From contig JAGFCB010000025.1 of the NCBI GenBank assembly GCA_022394775.1, positions 1 to 48,643 of the forward strand: DNA of 48,643 bases. The letters run 5' to 3'. Source of the DNA: Candidatus Poribacteria bacterium (GTDB lineage: Bacteria > Poribacteria > WGA-4E > WGA-3G). The notes below the pieces were generated by a model. It was not told the DNA's origin, made no database searches, and worked only from the letters and a program-made list of their open reading frames with translations. Within the stretch, counting starts at the first letter, position 1. The number at the start of each line of letters is the position of its first letter. The translations under genes were made by a program, and so were the position numbers. This document shows positions 25,000-33,447 of this stretch, piece by piece.

Positions 25000-26925
25000 T
25001 CAGGCTTTTCCCTCCCATATGTCTTGTATTGGTGTCGGTTTTTCGGTGCCAGGTTCACTATAGCGATTTCTCACCTTAACCAGCGTAGACATTCTTGTTT
25101 TCAAGGCATCCCCTGTGACGATGGCAACCCCTTCTTTAACCATTTTTAACGTTTCTAAATCTTCACTGGCTAGAGACTCACCGACGTTGCGGATGTAAGT
25201 CTGATCGTCCGGGTTAATAACTCGGTGCAAAATCAGCGTGTTCGCTTGGGAGACAGTCAATGGATCTACAGAAGCAGGCTTTTGTGAGATAACAAGCATC
25301 CCAAGCCCCATTTTCCGACCTTCCGTTGCAATTTGCCTAGCTGCAAGTCGAGCAGCCCTTGTCGCAGGATGCATTTCACCGCTCGTGCTACTTTCTTCTT
25401 GACGCGGAATTAATGTTCTCGCTTCTTCAAGAGCAAACAGCACCGGATGAGCGTTTTTATCCATAGCGAGGCGTTTTGACTTATACTCATCAAAAATAAA
25501 ATCCATAATAGCGTAAATCAAAGCTCGCCTTGCGTGGTTATTTTCCAAATCAGATAGATCAAATATTGCAGTTGACACTTCGGATAAATCTCCATCCTTC
25601 GGACAAAACGCATTGACAAAGTTGCTAATGTCTAAAGACTGGCACCCTCGTTGTACCAGAGAACCTAGCGTAGCCTGCGCCTTAGAGACAATTCGAGTGA
25701 GTGGTACCCTAGAATAGTTTCCTGCAGACAAACTTCTAATACGCCCTCTGAGAAACTGAAAAAGTGCCCCATCTTCTAAATTTTGGTCAGTTAAGCCCCT
25801 GAGCCAATCAATTACATATCCCTCTTGAGCTTCTGTAAATCCTTCTCCTGCTATTGCCTCAATTAATCTCATAGTGAAATAAGGACTCTTATCTTCATAT
25901 AATCGAATTGTTGGAAAGGCATTAAATTTGATAGTCAACTTTCGACGGACTAATTCTTCCGGTAGATGATTTTGCAAATCAAGTTGCTTAATTCCGTTTA
26001 TAACGGCCCCCAATTGAGAATTCAATTCCTCGGGGTCTCGCTTTGAATCAATCATCAAATGGGGTTCTCTTATCGCACAGAAATTTAGCAAGCGATAGAA
26101 AATATTTTCAGATGTCAATTCTTCGTTGGTTGCCTCATCCACAAGGTTACCGAAAGAAGGATCAAACGTATTCCAAGGAGGAACCTGGGCAGGTTCAACT
26201 TTCCGTAGTAACTCCTTGTATTCTGAGATTTTTCCTTTTACTTCGTCGTCACTTTCTACTTTCTCCCGGAAAAATTGATCATAGAATTCCTGTCTGATTC
26301 GATTAAGATTAACATAATCAGAATGTGGATCGAATACAATCGTCTTTGCTCCCCGGAACATCAATTCTTCTAAAAGCGTAGCTGTTGTCGTAGTTTTTCC
26401 CATTCCTGTCATGCCAAAAACACACGCGTGCATCGTAATGATCGAATCCGCTCTCAAAGACACTTGTGCTTGTGTTTGCTGACCAGGGGTCTCAACATAT
26501 CCGAGATGAAGATGCCACTGATTATTTACGGAGAAGAGTTGATTAAGGACTTTGTCCGATAACAACTCCACTTCCGTTCCAGGATTTATCGGTTGTGTTA
26601 AGGGTTCAATTTCTTTTGTATCAATATTGTATCTACCAATAACCTCACACTTGGCTTGGTATAGCGTGAATCGACGCGACATCATGTCCGGAAACGAAAT
26701 TCCAGCTGCCTCTGTTTCTGAGTAGAATTTTGCAGTGTCCTTCGCCAAAAGCGGATTCTCTGTGTTCACATCAACAACACGAGCAACGATCTTGCTGTTG
26801 TCTGTTGGCAAATTAAGCTCAACATAGGCAAACTTCAATTGATGTTGACGTTGCCCATCTGCATCGCCAAACAAAAAGGAGAATTCCTGCGTTGATGTTT
26901 CGCCAAAAATAACTCCTATAGGCAT
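25000..26925 (-). CDS. herA: HerA-like DNA translocase/helicase (DUF87 ATPase)
   Basis: A 641-residue ATPase of the HerA/FtsK superfamily. The N-terminal HAS-barrel-like region (about 1-140) precedes the Walker A motif GMTGMGKTTT (Lys near residue 177). A Walker B-type segment (PVLFALEEARTLIP), a sensor segment (LGMLVISQKPASVDP) and HRVINPDDQTYIRN follow, as in HerA. HerA hexamers pump DNA for NurA-type nucleases, and the gene immediately upstream is NurA-like. ATG 26925 is chosen because GGAGG sits 7 bases upstream; ATG 26943, which overlaps the nurA stop as ATGA, is a possible alternative. Confidence 0.88.
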   Translation of the reverse strand: MPIGVIFGETSTQEFSFLFGDADGQRQHQLKFAYVELNLPTDNSKIVARVVDVNTENPLLAKDTAKFYSETEAAGISFPDMMSRRFTLYQAKCEVIGRYNIDTKEIEPLTQPINPGTEVELLSDKVLNQLFSVNNQWHLHLGYVETPGQQTQAQVSLRADSIITMHACVFGMTGMGKTTTTATLLEELMFRGAKTIVFDPHSDYVNLNRIRQEFYDQFFREKVESDDEVKGKISEYKELLRKVEPAQVPPWNTFDPSFGNLVDEATNEELTSENIFYRLLNFCAIREPHLMIDSKRDPEELNSQLGAVINGIKQLDLQNHLPEELVRRKLTIKFNAFPTIRLYEDKSPYFTMRLIEAIAGEGFTEAQEGYVIDWLRGLTDQNLEDGALFQFLRGRIRSLSAGNYSRVPLTRIVSKAQATLGSLVQRGCQSLDISNFVNAFCPKDGDLSEVSTAIFDLSDLENNHARRALIYAIMDFIFDEYKSKRLAMDKNAHPVLFALEEARTLIPRQEESSTSGEMHPATRAARLAARQIATEGRKMGLGMLVISQKPASVDPLTVSQANTLILHRVINPDDQTYIRNVGESLASEDLETLKMVKEGVAIVTGDALKTRMSTLVKVRNRYSEPGTEKPTPIQDIWEGKA

Positions 26926-26939
26926 AATTTGTCCTCCGT

Positions 26940-28580
26940 TCATTCTCGTCCATAAAAATCTCTTCTAAACTTTTGGGTCACCGCTGAAAAAACTTGCCTC
27001 AAACTACCATCGCTCAGCCCGAGTTGATAAGAAGCTCTAGTCGCTTGTTCAATAAGGTATGATTCAGTGACTGTCGAAATAACTTCTTTCGGCATCCTTG
27101 CCATTTTATCGGCGTAATACAAAAATATCGGTAATCCGTAGCTGCTGTAGGGGAGGCTGGTAACATAGATTGATGCTAACACCTCGTGCCAATTTTTCAC
27201 GTCCCCTCTTTCCAAAAATTCAACGCGGATTGGTGCTTTGAGTTCACTTGTTCGGACAAAACTCATCAACATTCTATAGTCCTTAAAGGGATACAAAGTA
27301 TCCACAATGTTAGCAATCAAGGCTTCTCGGGCTGGTGTTTCGGAAGTAAACGAAGAACCGAACCTAAACTCAAAGATGTCCTCATTTCTGTCACATGTAA
27401 AATATCTTCGGATGGGCAGCGGAGCAGTAAATTCTGATTTAACCTGCTGTTTATTGTCAAACTTGAGTGAAAAGGCATGAATCATTTCATCGTCCCAACC
27501 GGATTTGACAATGAATTCCCGAAATCGCTCTTTGATCTGTTGCTTGTTGAATTTTATATTGTAGGCACTAAACAATTGACGGAGAATTTTTTGGTTGGTG
27601 GCATCTAGACCGAAACGTTCAACTTGGTACTGGATATACAGTCTTGAATACTCTGTCGAATGAGCATTTTCTACACAGCCGATTAAGGAGAAGTTCATCT
27701 GGTTGGCTAGATCCGATAACTTTCTGAGAAGCGAAAAGTAGAAACAGATTCCCGGAATTTCCCCTTCATCAACCCTCTGTTTGATTTCATTCCTTCTTTC
27801 TCTAGAAGACAGATTGATAAAATCCTCTAAACTATCCTGATAAGTGTCTTTCGCAACTATTGAATCCAATAAACCACCATTAGCAATACTTTTTATTTCA
27901 TCAGGAACCTCAGGTGGTGGATCAGTGTCTGCAGTGACGATCCTTTTAATATCTTCTTTCCGAAAGAGAAGATTCAGAAATGGAGCGATTTGCCGAATAA
28001 GCGGTCCATGTAGGATAACTGCAAGTATCGGCTCATTGAGACCTTGAAGAATTTTCGCTGTATAAAAGGCAACATATAAATTGAGAAGGTAGGGCAAGAA
28101 CTGCATTTTGTTGTCAAAGTCTTCCTCATCTTGGAGACGGAGAATTGACGACACCGCCAAAACTTTTTCCTTTGGCAGCGTTTGTGATTCAGGACCACAT
28201 TTTGGTGGAATTTTATATCCAAACGCGCAACTATGCCGATATGCGACTCCACCTACAAAACTCTCTTTGTCAACTACGGCTTCATCCACTGAAATTATCC
28301 ATTTCCCTTCCATCTTCGCGCAAACTTTTGATAAGATGTCCTTATCAAACATCTCCCGCCCTAAGGTGTATTTAAAGCCCTCTATGTCTTTTTCATAGGA
28401 AATCGCGGTAATATCTCTAACGTGATCTGTCCCCAAAAATTCGACGCTGGTTTTGACCAACTGCTCAAGGTTTTCCTCAGACAATTCTTCAAACTGTGTT
28501 AGGATGTTTTCTAAGACTCGTTTTCCAGCGTCTTTAAACGCTGCATCTGTTACGAAGGGGAGAAAGAGTTGTCCATTCAT
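26940..28580 (-). CDS. nurA: NurA-like nuclease
   Basis: A 546-residue protein. The NurA-domain landmarks are an aspartate after a beta strand (WIISVDEAVV, D99; NurA usual VDGS), the later LAVILHGPLI (usual LDGPL) and a C-terminal LIGCVENAHSTEYSRLY followed by helices. NurA is a 5'-3' exonuclease/endonuclease that works with HerA in DNA-end resection and in several defence systems. The length is above that of archaeal NurA (about 340-450), with an N-terminal extension of about 60 residues. ATG 28580 leaves 11 bases after the upstream gene; an in-frame start at 28640 would overlap it. The assignment rests on motifs and the HerA neighbour. Confidence 0.72.
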   Translation of the reverse strand: MNGQLFLPFVTDAAFKDAGKRVLENILTQFEELSEENLEQLVKTSVEFLGTDHVRDITAISYEKDIEGFKYTLGREMFDKDILSKVCAKMEGKWIISVDEAVVDKESFVGGVAYRHSCAFGYKIPPKCGPESQTLPKEKVLAVSSILRLQDEEDFDNKMQFLPYLLNLYVAFYTAKILQGLNEPILAVILHGPLIRQIAPFLNLLFRKEDIKRIVTADTDPPPEVPDEIKSIANGGLLDSIVAKDTYQDSLEDFINLSSRERRNEIKQRVDEGEIPGICFYFSLLRKLSDLANQMNFSLIGCVENAHSTEYSRLYIQYQVERFGLDATNQKILRQLFSAYNIKFNKQQIKERFREFIVKSGWDDEMIHAFSLKFDNKQQVKSEFTAPLPIRRYFTCDRNEDIFEFRFGSSFTSETPAREALIANIVDTLYPFKDYRMLMSFVRTSELKAPIRVEFLERGDVKNWHEVLASIYVTSLPYSSYGLPIFLYYADKMARMPKEVISTVTESYLIEQATRASYQLGLSDGSLRQVFSAVTQKFRRDFYGRE

Positions 28581-28591
28581 ATATTCTATTC

Positions 28592-29515
28592 CTACGGATA
28601 CCGCATTGGATATTTGCCAACATGAGCTGGACAATTCCAACGAATGTCACAAATGTCACATGTGTTTTTATCTAGTAACTCGGCTTGAGGTTCGGGCCAT
28701 TCATCTTTTCGTCGGCATTTTTCAATATCTGATACAGTACTTTTGAAAATATACAAAGCAACCTCAATACGCTTTGGGTCTAGAGGCACCTCAAGAAGAG
28801 CTTCTGGAGGACGAATTTGGGACTCTTCTGCAGTGTCTAATTCATTTAAAAAATAAAGAATTGCCCTCTCAGGGTAATAACCATTACGTTCACGATAAAG
28901 CTCAGCATAAACGAGCATCTGAAATTCATATTGGTGAAATTTCTCAGTATTTGGTTCAGGTCTATTTGCACCCTTATAATCCCATATTTCCCCTTTCATT
29001 CCTGGCAACCATCCAGGAGAATCTGCTAAAACATCTACTGTACCGTAAAGTAAATAATCACCTTGATCTGACTGCAAACGATACTCTGTATCTCTAACTC
29101 TAGGGTAGAGTTCCGGCCCTTCGATTTGGTTGAAAAGTTTTAACCGCCTTAGAGCTGCCTTCCGTTCCGCTGCCTGTGTAGATGAACGAACAGATTGAAC
29201 ACCCCGGACCCGCAAAGCCTGATCCACCTCATCAAAATAGTTTTCTATATCCTGATTTGTTGGAAACTGACCTTCTGTTTCTGGATCTCTTAAGCCAGCG
29301 TAGTGGGCATGAGCGCGATCTAGAACCTGATGAATAAGTGTTCCGTAGTAAATTTGAACGGAATGAGCAGGCGCATAGCCTCTCACTGCAAAATGTCCGT
29401 ACTGCCGACTACAGAGTTGAAAAGAGCGAATATCTGTGGTTACACTATAGCGACGCTTAAGAAATGCGGACTGAGAACTTGGAACTTTAAGTCCAAGAAA
29501 TTTCTGCCAAGGCAT
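28592..29515 (-). CDS. Cas4/RecB-like PD-(D/E)XK nuclease with Fe-S cysteines
   Basis: A 307-residue nuclease. The RecB-type active site is readable: H62 (GTLIHQVLD), D161 (YGTVDVLAD) and D179-x-K181 (IWDYKGA), followed by the QxxxY-like motif FQMLVYAELY (Q199). Four cysteines, C35 and C286-x2-C289-x5-C295, match the split Fe-S cluster of AddB/Cas4 nucleases. The enzyme probably trims DNA ends with the helicase encoded 13 bases upstream, like an AddAB pair. The start codon ATG 29515 is in good context with the preceding gene. No cas genes or repeats are near, so a CRISPR role is not suggested. Confidence 0.85.
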   Translation of the reverse strand: MPWQKFLGLKVPSSQSAFLKRRYSVTTDIRSFQLCSRQYGHFAVRGYAPAHSVQIYYGTLIHQVLDRAHAHYAGLRDPETEGQFPTNQDIENYFDEVDQALRVRGVQSVRSSTQAAERKAALRRLKLFNQIEGPELYPRVRDTEYRLQSDQGDYLLYGTVDVLADSPGWLPGMKGEIWDYKGANRPEPNTEKFHQYEFQMLVYAELYRERNGYYPERAILYFLNELDTAEESQIRPPEALLEVPLDPKRIEVALYIFKSTVSDIEKCRRKDEWPEPQAELLDKNTCDICDIRWNCPAHVGKYPMRYP

Positions 29516-29528
29516 CTATTTTTCTCCG

Positions 29529-31832
29529 TTAAGTTAACTGTTGTACTTCGTCCGTGAACCACTTACGCACATAACCTCCAAAACCAATCCCTTGCTTCTC
29601 AAATTCATTAGTTGTAGTCAACAAAACTAATGAATATATAGCCCGAGAATACGCCACATAGAAGAAACGTATCCAGTCTTGGTCTGCACGATCTCGATTT
29701 GTGAGTCCTGATAATGAAGGATTAGTTTGAAACTGACGCATAGTATCCTCAAGTTGAAGTTCCGCTCCAACTCGTCTATCTGGAACTAAATTTGACACAA
29801 AAACAAAAGGAAACTCAAGACCTTTAGCTTGATGAACTGTCATGATTGGAAATTGCCCTGGTGGACAGATAATTTCTTCATCCTCTGGATCATTAAGTCC
29901 CTCTGAGACGAGTAATCCAACAAGAGAATAATAGAGGTGATTCAATTGCCCTGAATTAATCCTACCTCTTCTAGTCCGCTCTGTTCGTAAGTTTCCTCGG
30001 CTTGACCCCTCATTTCCGGAAAATGGAAGTAGACAGTAAGACTCAAGTACCTGTGATAATTTACCTAAACGAACTGTCCGTTCAGCATCCTGTTGCCAAG
30101 TTGTAAAAGGTTCTAAGCTGATCATGTGATAAAAAATTTCTTGAATTGTAGCAGGAATCTCTGTAACACCTTGCGTCGCTAGCTGCGTTACTGTTGTATT
30201 AGCAGGTATTTGCTCAATTCTATTAATTGCCCGATTAACATAATTTAAAAGGTCATCATTTCGATCTGCCAATTCGGTATAAGTTTGAGTCCAACCTTCA
30301 ATCGTGCGTCTCACGTTCTGCGTCCTTACTCTAGAAAGTACCGTTTGATCTGGATCTAGTATTCTAACTAATGCGCCGAGTGCCGTTTGAATTTCAGTCT
30401 CTTGCAGGAATGTTCGTGACCTTGGGTTGTAAACTGAAATTTCCTGTTGCTCTAATGCTGCTTGATACGGACCCGCAAAATTATCAGTAGATCGCGTGCT
30501 TTTTAGTAAAAGTACACATTGACTTAGATCCTTTATAATCCCATTTGCCAACAAGCCTGTTACCATTTCTGCAAAACGGTTTGCTACCTCTTCTGAACTT
30601 TGACCTACCAAATATGAGACAACTGGATAATTATCAAGTTCTGCTCCTTGTGATCTCCGTCTTGTATTCCAATATTGATCAGATGATAAACTGGATTTGT
30701 TAGGAACTCGCGCTCCAGGCTTGCTCATAACGGAAAATGACCTGATATATTCATCGCACCAGTTGACAATTTTAGGATGAGAACGATAATTAATGGATAA
30801 AGGTCGTTGAGTCACCTTTACTTGATCCCCCCATGCAGATTGGCAAGCACTATCAAAATTAACCATGCAGTCCACCGTCCCTCCACGAAAACGATATAGG
30901 GCTTGATCATCATCCCCTACAACGCATAAATTATGCCGTAGGTATTTTGCTAGTTGTAGGTAAATTTCTTCTTGAATTGGATTGGTGTCTTGGTACTCAT
31001 CCACAAGTACATGATGTATACCAGGCTGATACAATGAACCATCCCCTTTGAGAAAAAGACTACCACTTGGCGAATTAAGAAAGCAAAGAAATTTCAGTTG
31101 TAAATGGGCAAAGTCGCAAGACCTATTTAACTCCAAACTATTCTGGTACGCTTCATATTCATTAGCCAAGGTTTCCCAAATCCCTCCTTCCGATCTCATT
31201 TGAGAAATATCAATTCGATCTTGAACAATTCTATTGAACAGAGAAACCGTGGCATTGACGCGGAGCCACCTATTAGGCAAATAATTTTGAGATCTTCCCC
31301 ACTTATATCCTGTTAACACACTATATTTCCCCACTAACATATGAAAATGCCTCCAGAAAGGGAGGTACAAGTGTCTTGATGGTTGACTCGATGCCAAATC
31401 TGAATGCTCATAAATAAAGAGCGATTGGTCTATATCATCAAGGAGACGATAATTCTGATAATCAACATAACGATATTCTTGCATTATGTCATTGCATAAA
31501 CTATGCAGTGTCCCAACTCTCACCTGAAACAAATCCACATTTCGTAAATCCTTATCAACTTGATCAAGATAGCTCTTATAAATCGCTAAACGATCTTGTA
31601 TGTTTTTAGCTGCTTTCTTAGTAAATGTAGTAAGAATAATTGACTTTGGTGTCACATTGTCAATACAAACCAATTTCAAACATCTCAAAACCAATACTTC
31701 CGATTTTCCTGAGCCGGGACCAGCAATAACCCAAAGCGGTCCAGGACCATGGGTGACTACCGCTTTTTGTTCCTCATTGAGCTCTCGCCCTGATTTTTCC
31801 TCAATGACAGCCAGCATTTCTTGAAGATTCAT
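29529..31832 (-). CDS. UvrD/Rep-family superfamily 1 DNA helicase
   Basis: A 767-residue SF1A helicase. Motif I is IAGPGSGKSEVLV (K43), Ia TTFTKKAAKNI, II VLVDEYQDTNP (D278, E279), III VVGDDDQALYRFRGG, IV INYRSHP, V MTVHQAKGLEFPFVFV and VI FYVAYSRAIYSL. Known homologues translocate 3'-5' on DNA. It is the first gene of the minus-strand cluster, has its own promoter at 31892-31920, and is 13 bases from the RecB-like nuclease gene. UvrD-like helicases are frequent in defence loci. Confidence 0.95.
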   Translation of the reverse strand: MNLQEMLAVIEEKSGRELNEEQKAVVTHGPGPLWVIAGPGSGKSEVLVLRCLKLVCIDNVTPKSIILTTFTKKAAKNIQDRLAIYKSYLDQVDKDLRNVDLFQVRVGTLHSLCNDIMQEYRYVDYQNYRLLDDIDQSLFIYEHSDLASSQPSRHLYLPFWRHFHMLVGKYSVLTGYKWGRSQNYLPNRWLRVNATVSLFNRIVQDRIDISQMRSEGGIWETLANEYEAYQNSLELNRSCDFAHLQLKFLCFLNSPSGSLFLKGDGSLYQPGIHHVLVDEYQDTNPIQEEIYLQLAKYLRHNLCVVGDDDQALYRFRGGTVDCMVNFDSACQSAWGDQVKVTQRPLSINYRSHPKIVNWCDEYIRSFSVMSKPGARVPNKSSLSSDQYWNTRRRSQGAELDNYPVVSYLVGQSSEEVANRFAEMVTGLLANGIIKDLSQCVLLLKSTRSTDNFAGPYQAALEQQEISVYNPRSRTFLQETEIQTALGALVRILDPDQTVLSRVRTQNVRRTIEGWTQTYTELADRNDDLLNYVNRAINRIEQIPANTTVTQLATQGVTEIPATIQEIFYHMISLEPFTTWQQDAERTVRLGKLSQVLESYCLLPFSGNEGSSRGNLRTERTRRGRINSGQLNHLYYSLVGLLVSEGLNDPEDEEIICPPGQFPIMTVHQAKGLEFPFVFVSNLVPDRRVGAELQLEDTMRQFQTNPSLSGLTNRDRADQDWIRFFYVAYSRAIYSLVLLTTTNEFEKQGIGFGGYVRKWFTDEVQQLT

Positions 31833-31891
31833 ATATACGCCTGTTTTGTTTCGATTAATACATTTGAATTATCTTGCAACGAAGTAGAAAT

Positions 31892-31920
31892 ATAGTAGCA
31901 CATTTATCGACCAATATCAA
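31892..31920 (-). promoter_or_regulatory. Sigma-70 promoter of the helicase-nuclease-transglycosylase cluster
   Basis: Read on the minus strand: TTGATA, 17 bases, TACTAT. Transcription would start near 31885, about 50 bases before the ATG at 31832. It is the only good promoter seen for the cluster. Confidence 0.55.
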
Positions 31921-32043
31921 ATAATTTGCAGCATTTTGGAGGAAAAGAAACACTGTAAAATGCCTTAAATCAACATGAAATGTGCTTGTTGACCCGTTTC
32001 GTGTTGATTTGGTCTATGGCTTTAGGTGTTTCAAAATATCATA

Positions 32044-32157
32044 TCACGCCTTCGGCAAGGTTGGCAGTGTCAAACGTGGGCGTTCACCGAAATCTGGGAG
32101 TTCGGGTGGGTTATCTTCCATCTGCCGGAGGAGTTCTTCTCTGGCGCAGTCGATTGG
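32044..32157 (-). pseudogene. Remnant of a second tricorn-like protease gene (C-terminal tail only)
   Basis: On the minus strand this encodes PIDCAREELLRQMEDNPPEL and then PDFGERPRLTLPTLPKA before a stop. The intact protease at 33448 ends with the near-identical EELLRQMEENPPELPDFGE and RPRLTLPTLPKVE. Most base differences are at third codon positions. A stop lies in frame shortly before the similarity begins, and no protease sequence is found further upstream. It is therefore the cut-off 3' end of a paralogue. Confidence 0.8.
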
Positions 32158-32237
32158 AACAGTGCAATTTCTTTTCTAAAGTTTAAAGAGTGGACTTCAA
32201 TCAACACGGTTGAATTCCCTAAGAAGACTAATAAGGA

Positions 32238-32365
32238 CAGAGTCATTTAGTTTTAAGGATTTATCTGGTTTGGCGCGTTTTTGCCGCAGCACCGGATCGG
32301 TTCCAAACCGCTCCTACGGGCCTGGGTCAAAATTAGACAAAACAGTGGAAAACTAAATGACTCTG
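32238..32365. mobile_element. MITE-like element, family 1, copy C
   Basis: Perfect 17-base inverted ends CAGAGTCATTTAGTTTT and AAAACTAAATGACTCTG enclose about 94 bases with the shared CGGTTCCAAACCGCTCC stem. No clear target duplication is left. The 607-base gap (31833-32439) also holds the helicase promoter, the protease remnant and the Rpn-gene promoter. Confidence 0.78.
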
Positions 32366-32381
32366 CTTGATAACCACATAA

Positions 32382-32411
32382 TTGGCATAAGTTGCAGATA
32401 TATGCTATACT
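32382..32411 (+). promoter_or_regulatory. Probable promoter of the Rpn-type gene
   Basis: TTGGCA (32382-32387), 18 bases, TATACT (32406-32411), just beyond MITE copy C. The expected start near 32418 leaves about 22 bases before ATG 32440, with AAGGG as ribosome site. Confidence 0.5.
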
Positions 32412-32439
32412 TTAAGAAACTTCATACTTAAGGGAATTA

Positions 32440-33321
32440 ATGGCAGACTTTGACACTATCTCAAAAACACACGCCCGGGCATACCCTATGGATTTCGTCA
32501 ATCATTGCTTGGACTTTGATCAGGACAAGGTCACTTTTGTCCAACTCATTACGCCCGAGCAACCCACCATTGAGATGCACCAAGCAGATATGCTTATCAA
32601 GGTGGAACGCAACAGTGAAGAGGTGCTAATACATTTTGAGTTTCAAACCACAGACAGTTACGATCCGGAAATGGCACTGCGGATGGCAGGTTATATCATC
32701 CGAACTGTTGAAACCTATAGGTTGCCGGTATATTCCAGTGTTATCTACCTCCGTCCTGATGCGGGTAGAAGGGATCCAGGACACTATTCACAAGACCTAA
32801 CGAAACATCGAATCTTCATTGAATATCAGGTGTTGCGCCTGATTGAAATAGATGGTGAACCGATCCTTGACGCGAAACCGGCAGGCTTAATCCCTTTTAC
32901 CCCGCTCATGAAGCGTCCGACAGGAGTAGACTCGGAGGAATGGTTCCGCCGTTGCGTTCAAACAGCAGATAGTATTGACGTGCCGAATAAGCCAGCCTAC
33001 CTTGGGAGTCTCGCTGTCTTGGGCAATTTAATTTATGACCCAGAAACGATTTCAAACATCATTTTGGAGGAAACCATGAACCAACCTTCCATTATTGAAT
33101 ATTGGACCGAGCAAGCACGCCAACAAAGTGCTCGCGAAATCGCTCGCGAAAACATTCTTGAAGCAATAGAGCTCCGATTGCAGCCTGATGCTTCACAGAC
33201 CTTCAAGCCTGCATTGGAGGCAATAGATGACTTGCAACGTCTTAAGCAGTTGCATCGCGCCGCGATCTTGGCAGAAAACACAGAGGATTTCCGACAGGCT
33301 TTAGAAACGAACGAAAATTGA
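32440..33321 (+). CDS. Rpn/PD-(D/E)XK-type nuclease or transposase-like protein
   Basis: A 293-residue protein of the Rpn/YhgA-like group. The nuclease core is seen as HQADMLIKVE (Asp), then EVLIHFEFQT (the E-x-Q version of the E-x-K motif), and the following helix DPEMALRMAGYIIR. The C-terminal part is helical and charged. Proteins of this group are DNA endonucleases linked to recombination and sometimes to defence. It stands between the UvrD cluster and the protease gene. Whether it is active was not determined. Confidence 0.78.
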   Translation: MADFDTISKTHARAYPMDFVNHCLDFDQDKVTFVQLITPEQPTIEMHQADMLIKVERNSEEVLIHFEFQTTDSYDPEMALRMAGYIIRTVETYRLPVYSSVIYLRPDAGRRDPGHYSQDLTKHRIFIEYQVLRLIEIDGEPILDAKPAGLIPFTPLMKRPTGVDSEEWFRRCVQTADSIDVPNKPAYLGSLAVLGNLIYDPETISNIILEETMNQPSIIEYWTEQARQQSAREIARENILEAIELRLQPDASQTFKPALEAIDDLQRLKQLHRAAILAENTEDFRQALETNEN

Positions 33322-33447
33322 GTGTTCCGTTTCTGTTTAGGCGAGGTTTGAAACCGCGTCATCCTCGATTTGCGGTATACTCGCCCAAATCCGCCGTGCA
33401 TTCAGACAATTCGACAACCCATTTCCAAGGGCAACGTTACGCATTTC

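Noticed and set aside
28592..31832. A CRISPR-Cas locus, because of the Cas4-like nuclease and helicase
   Set aside because: No repeat-spacer array and no other cas gene were seen in the window.
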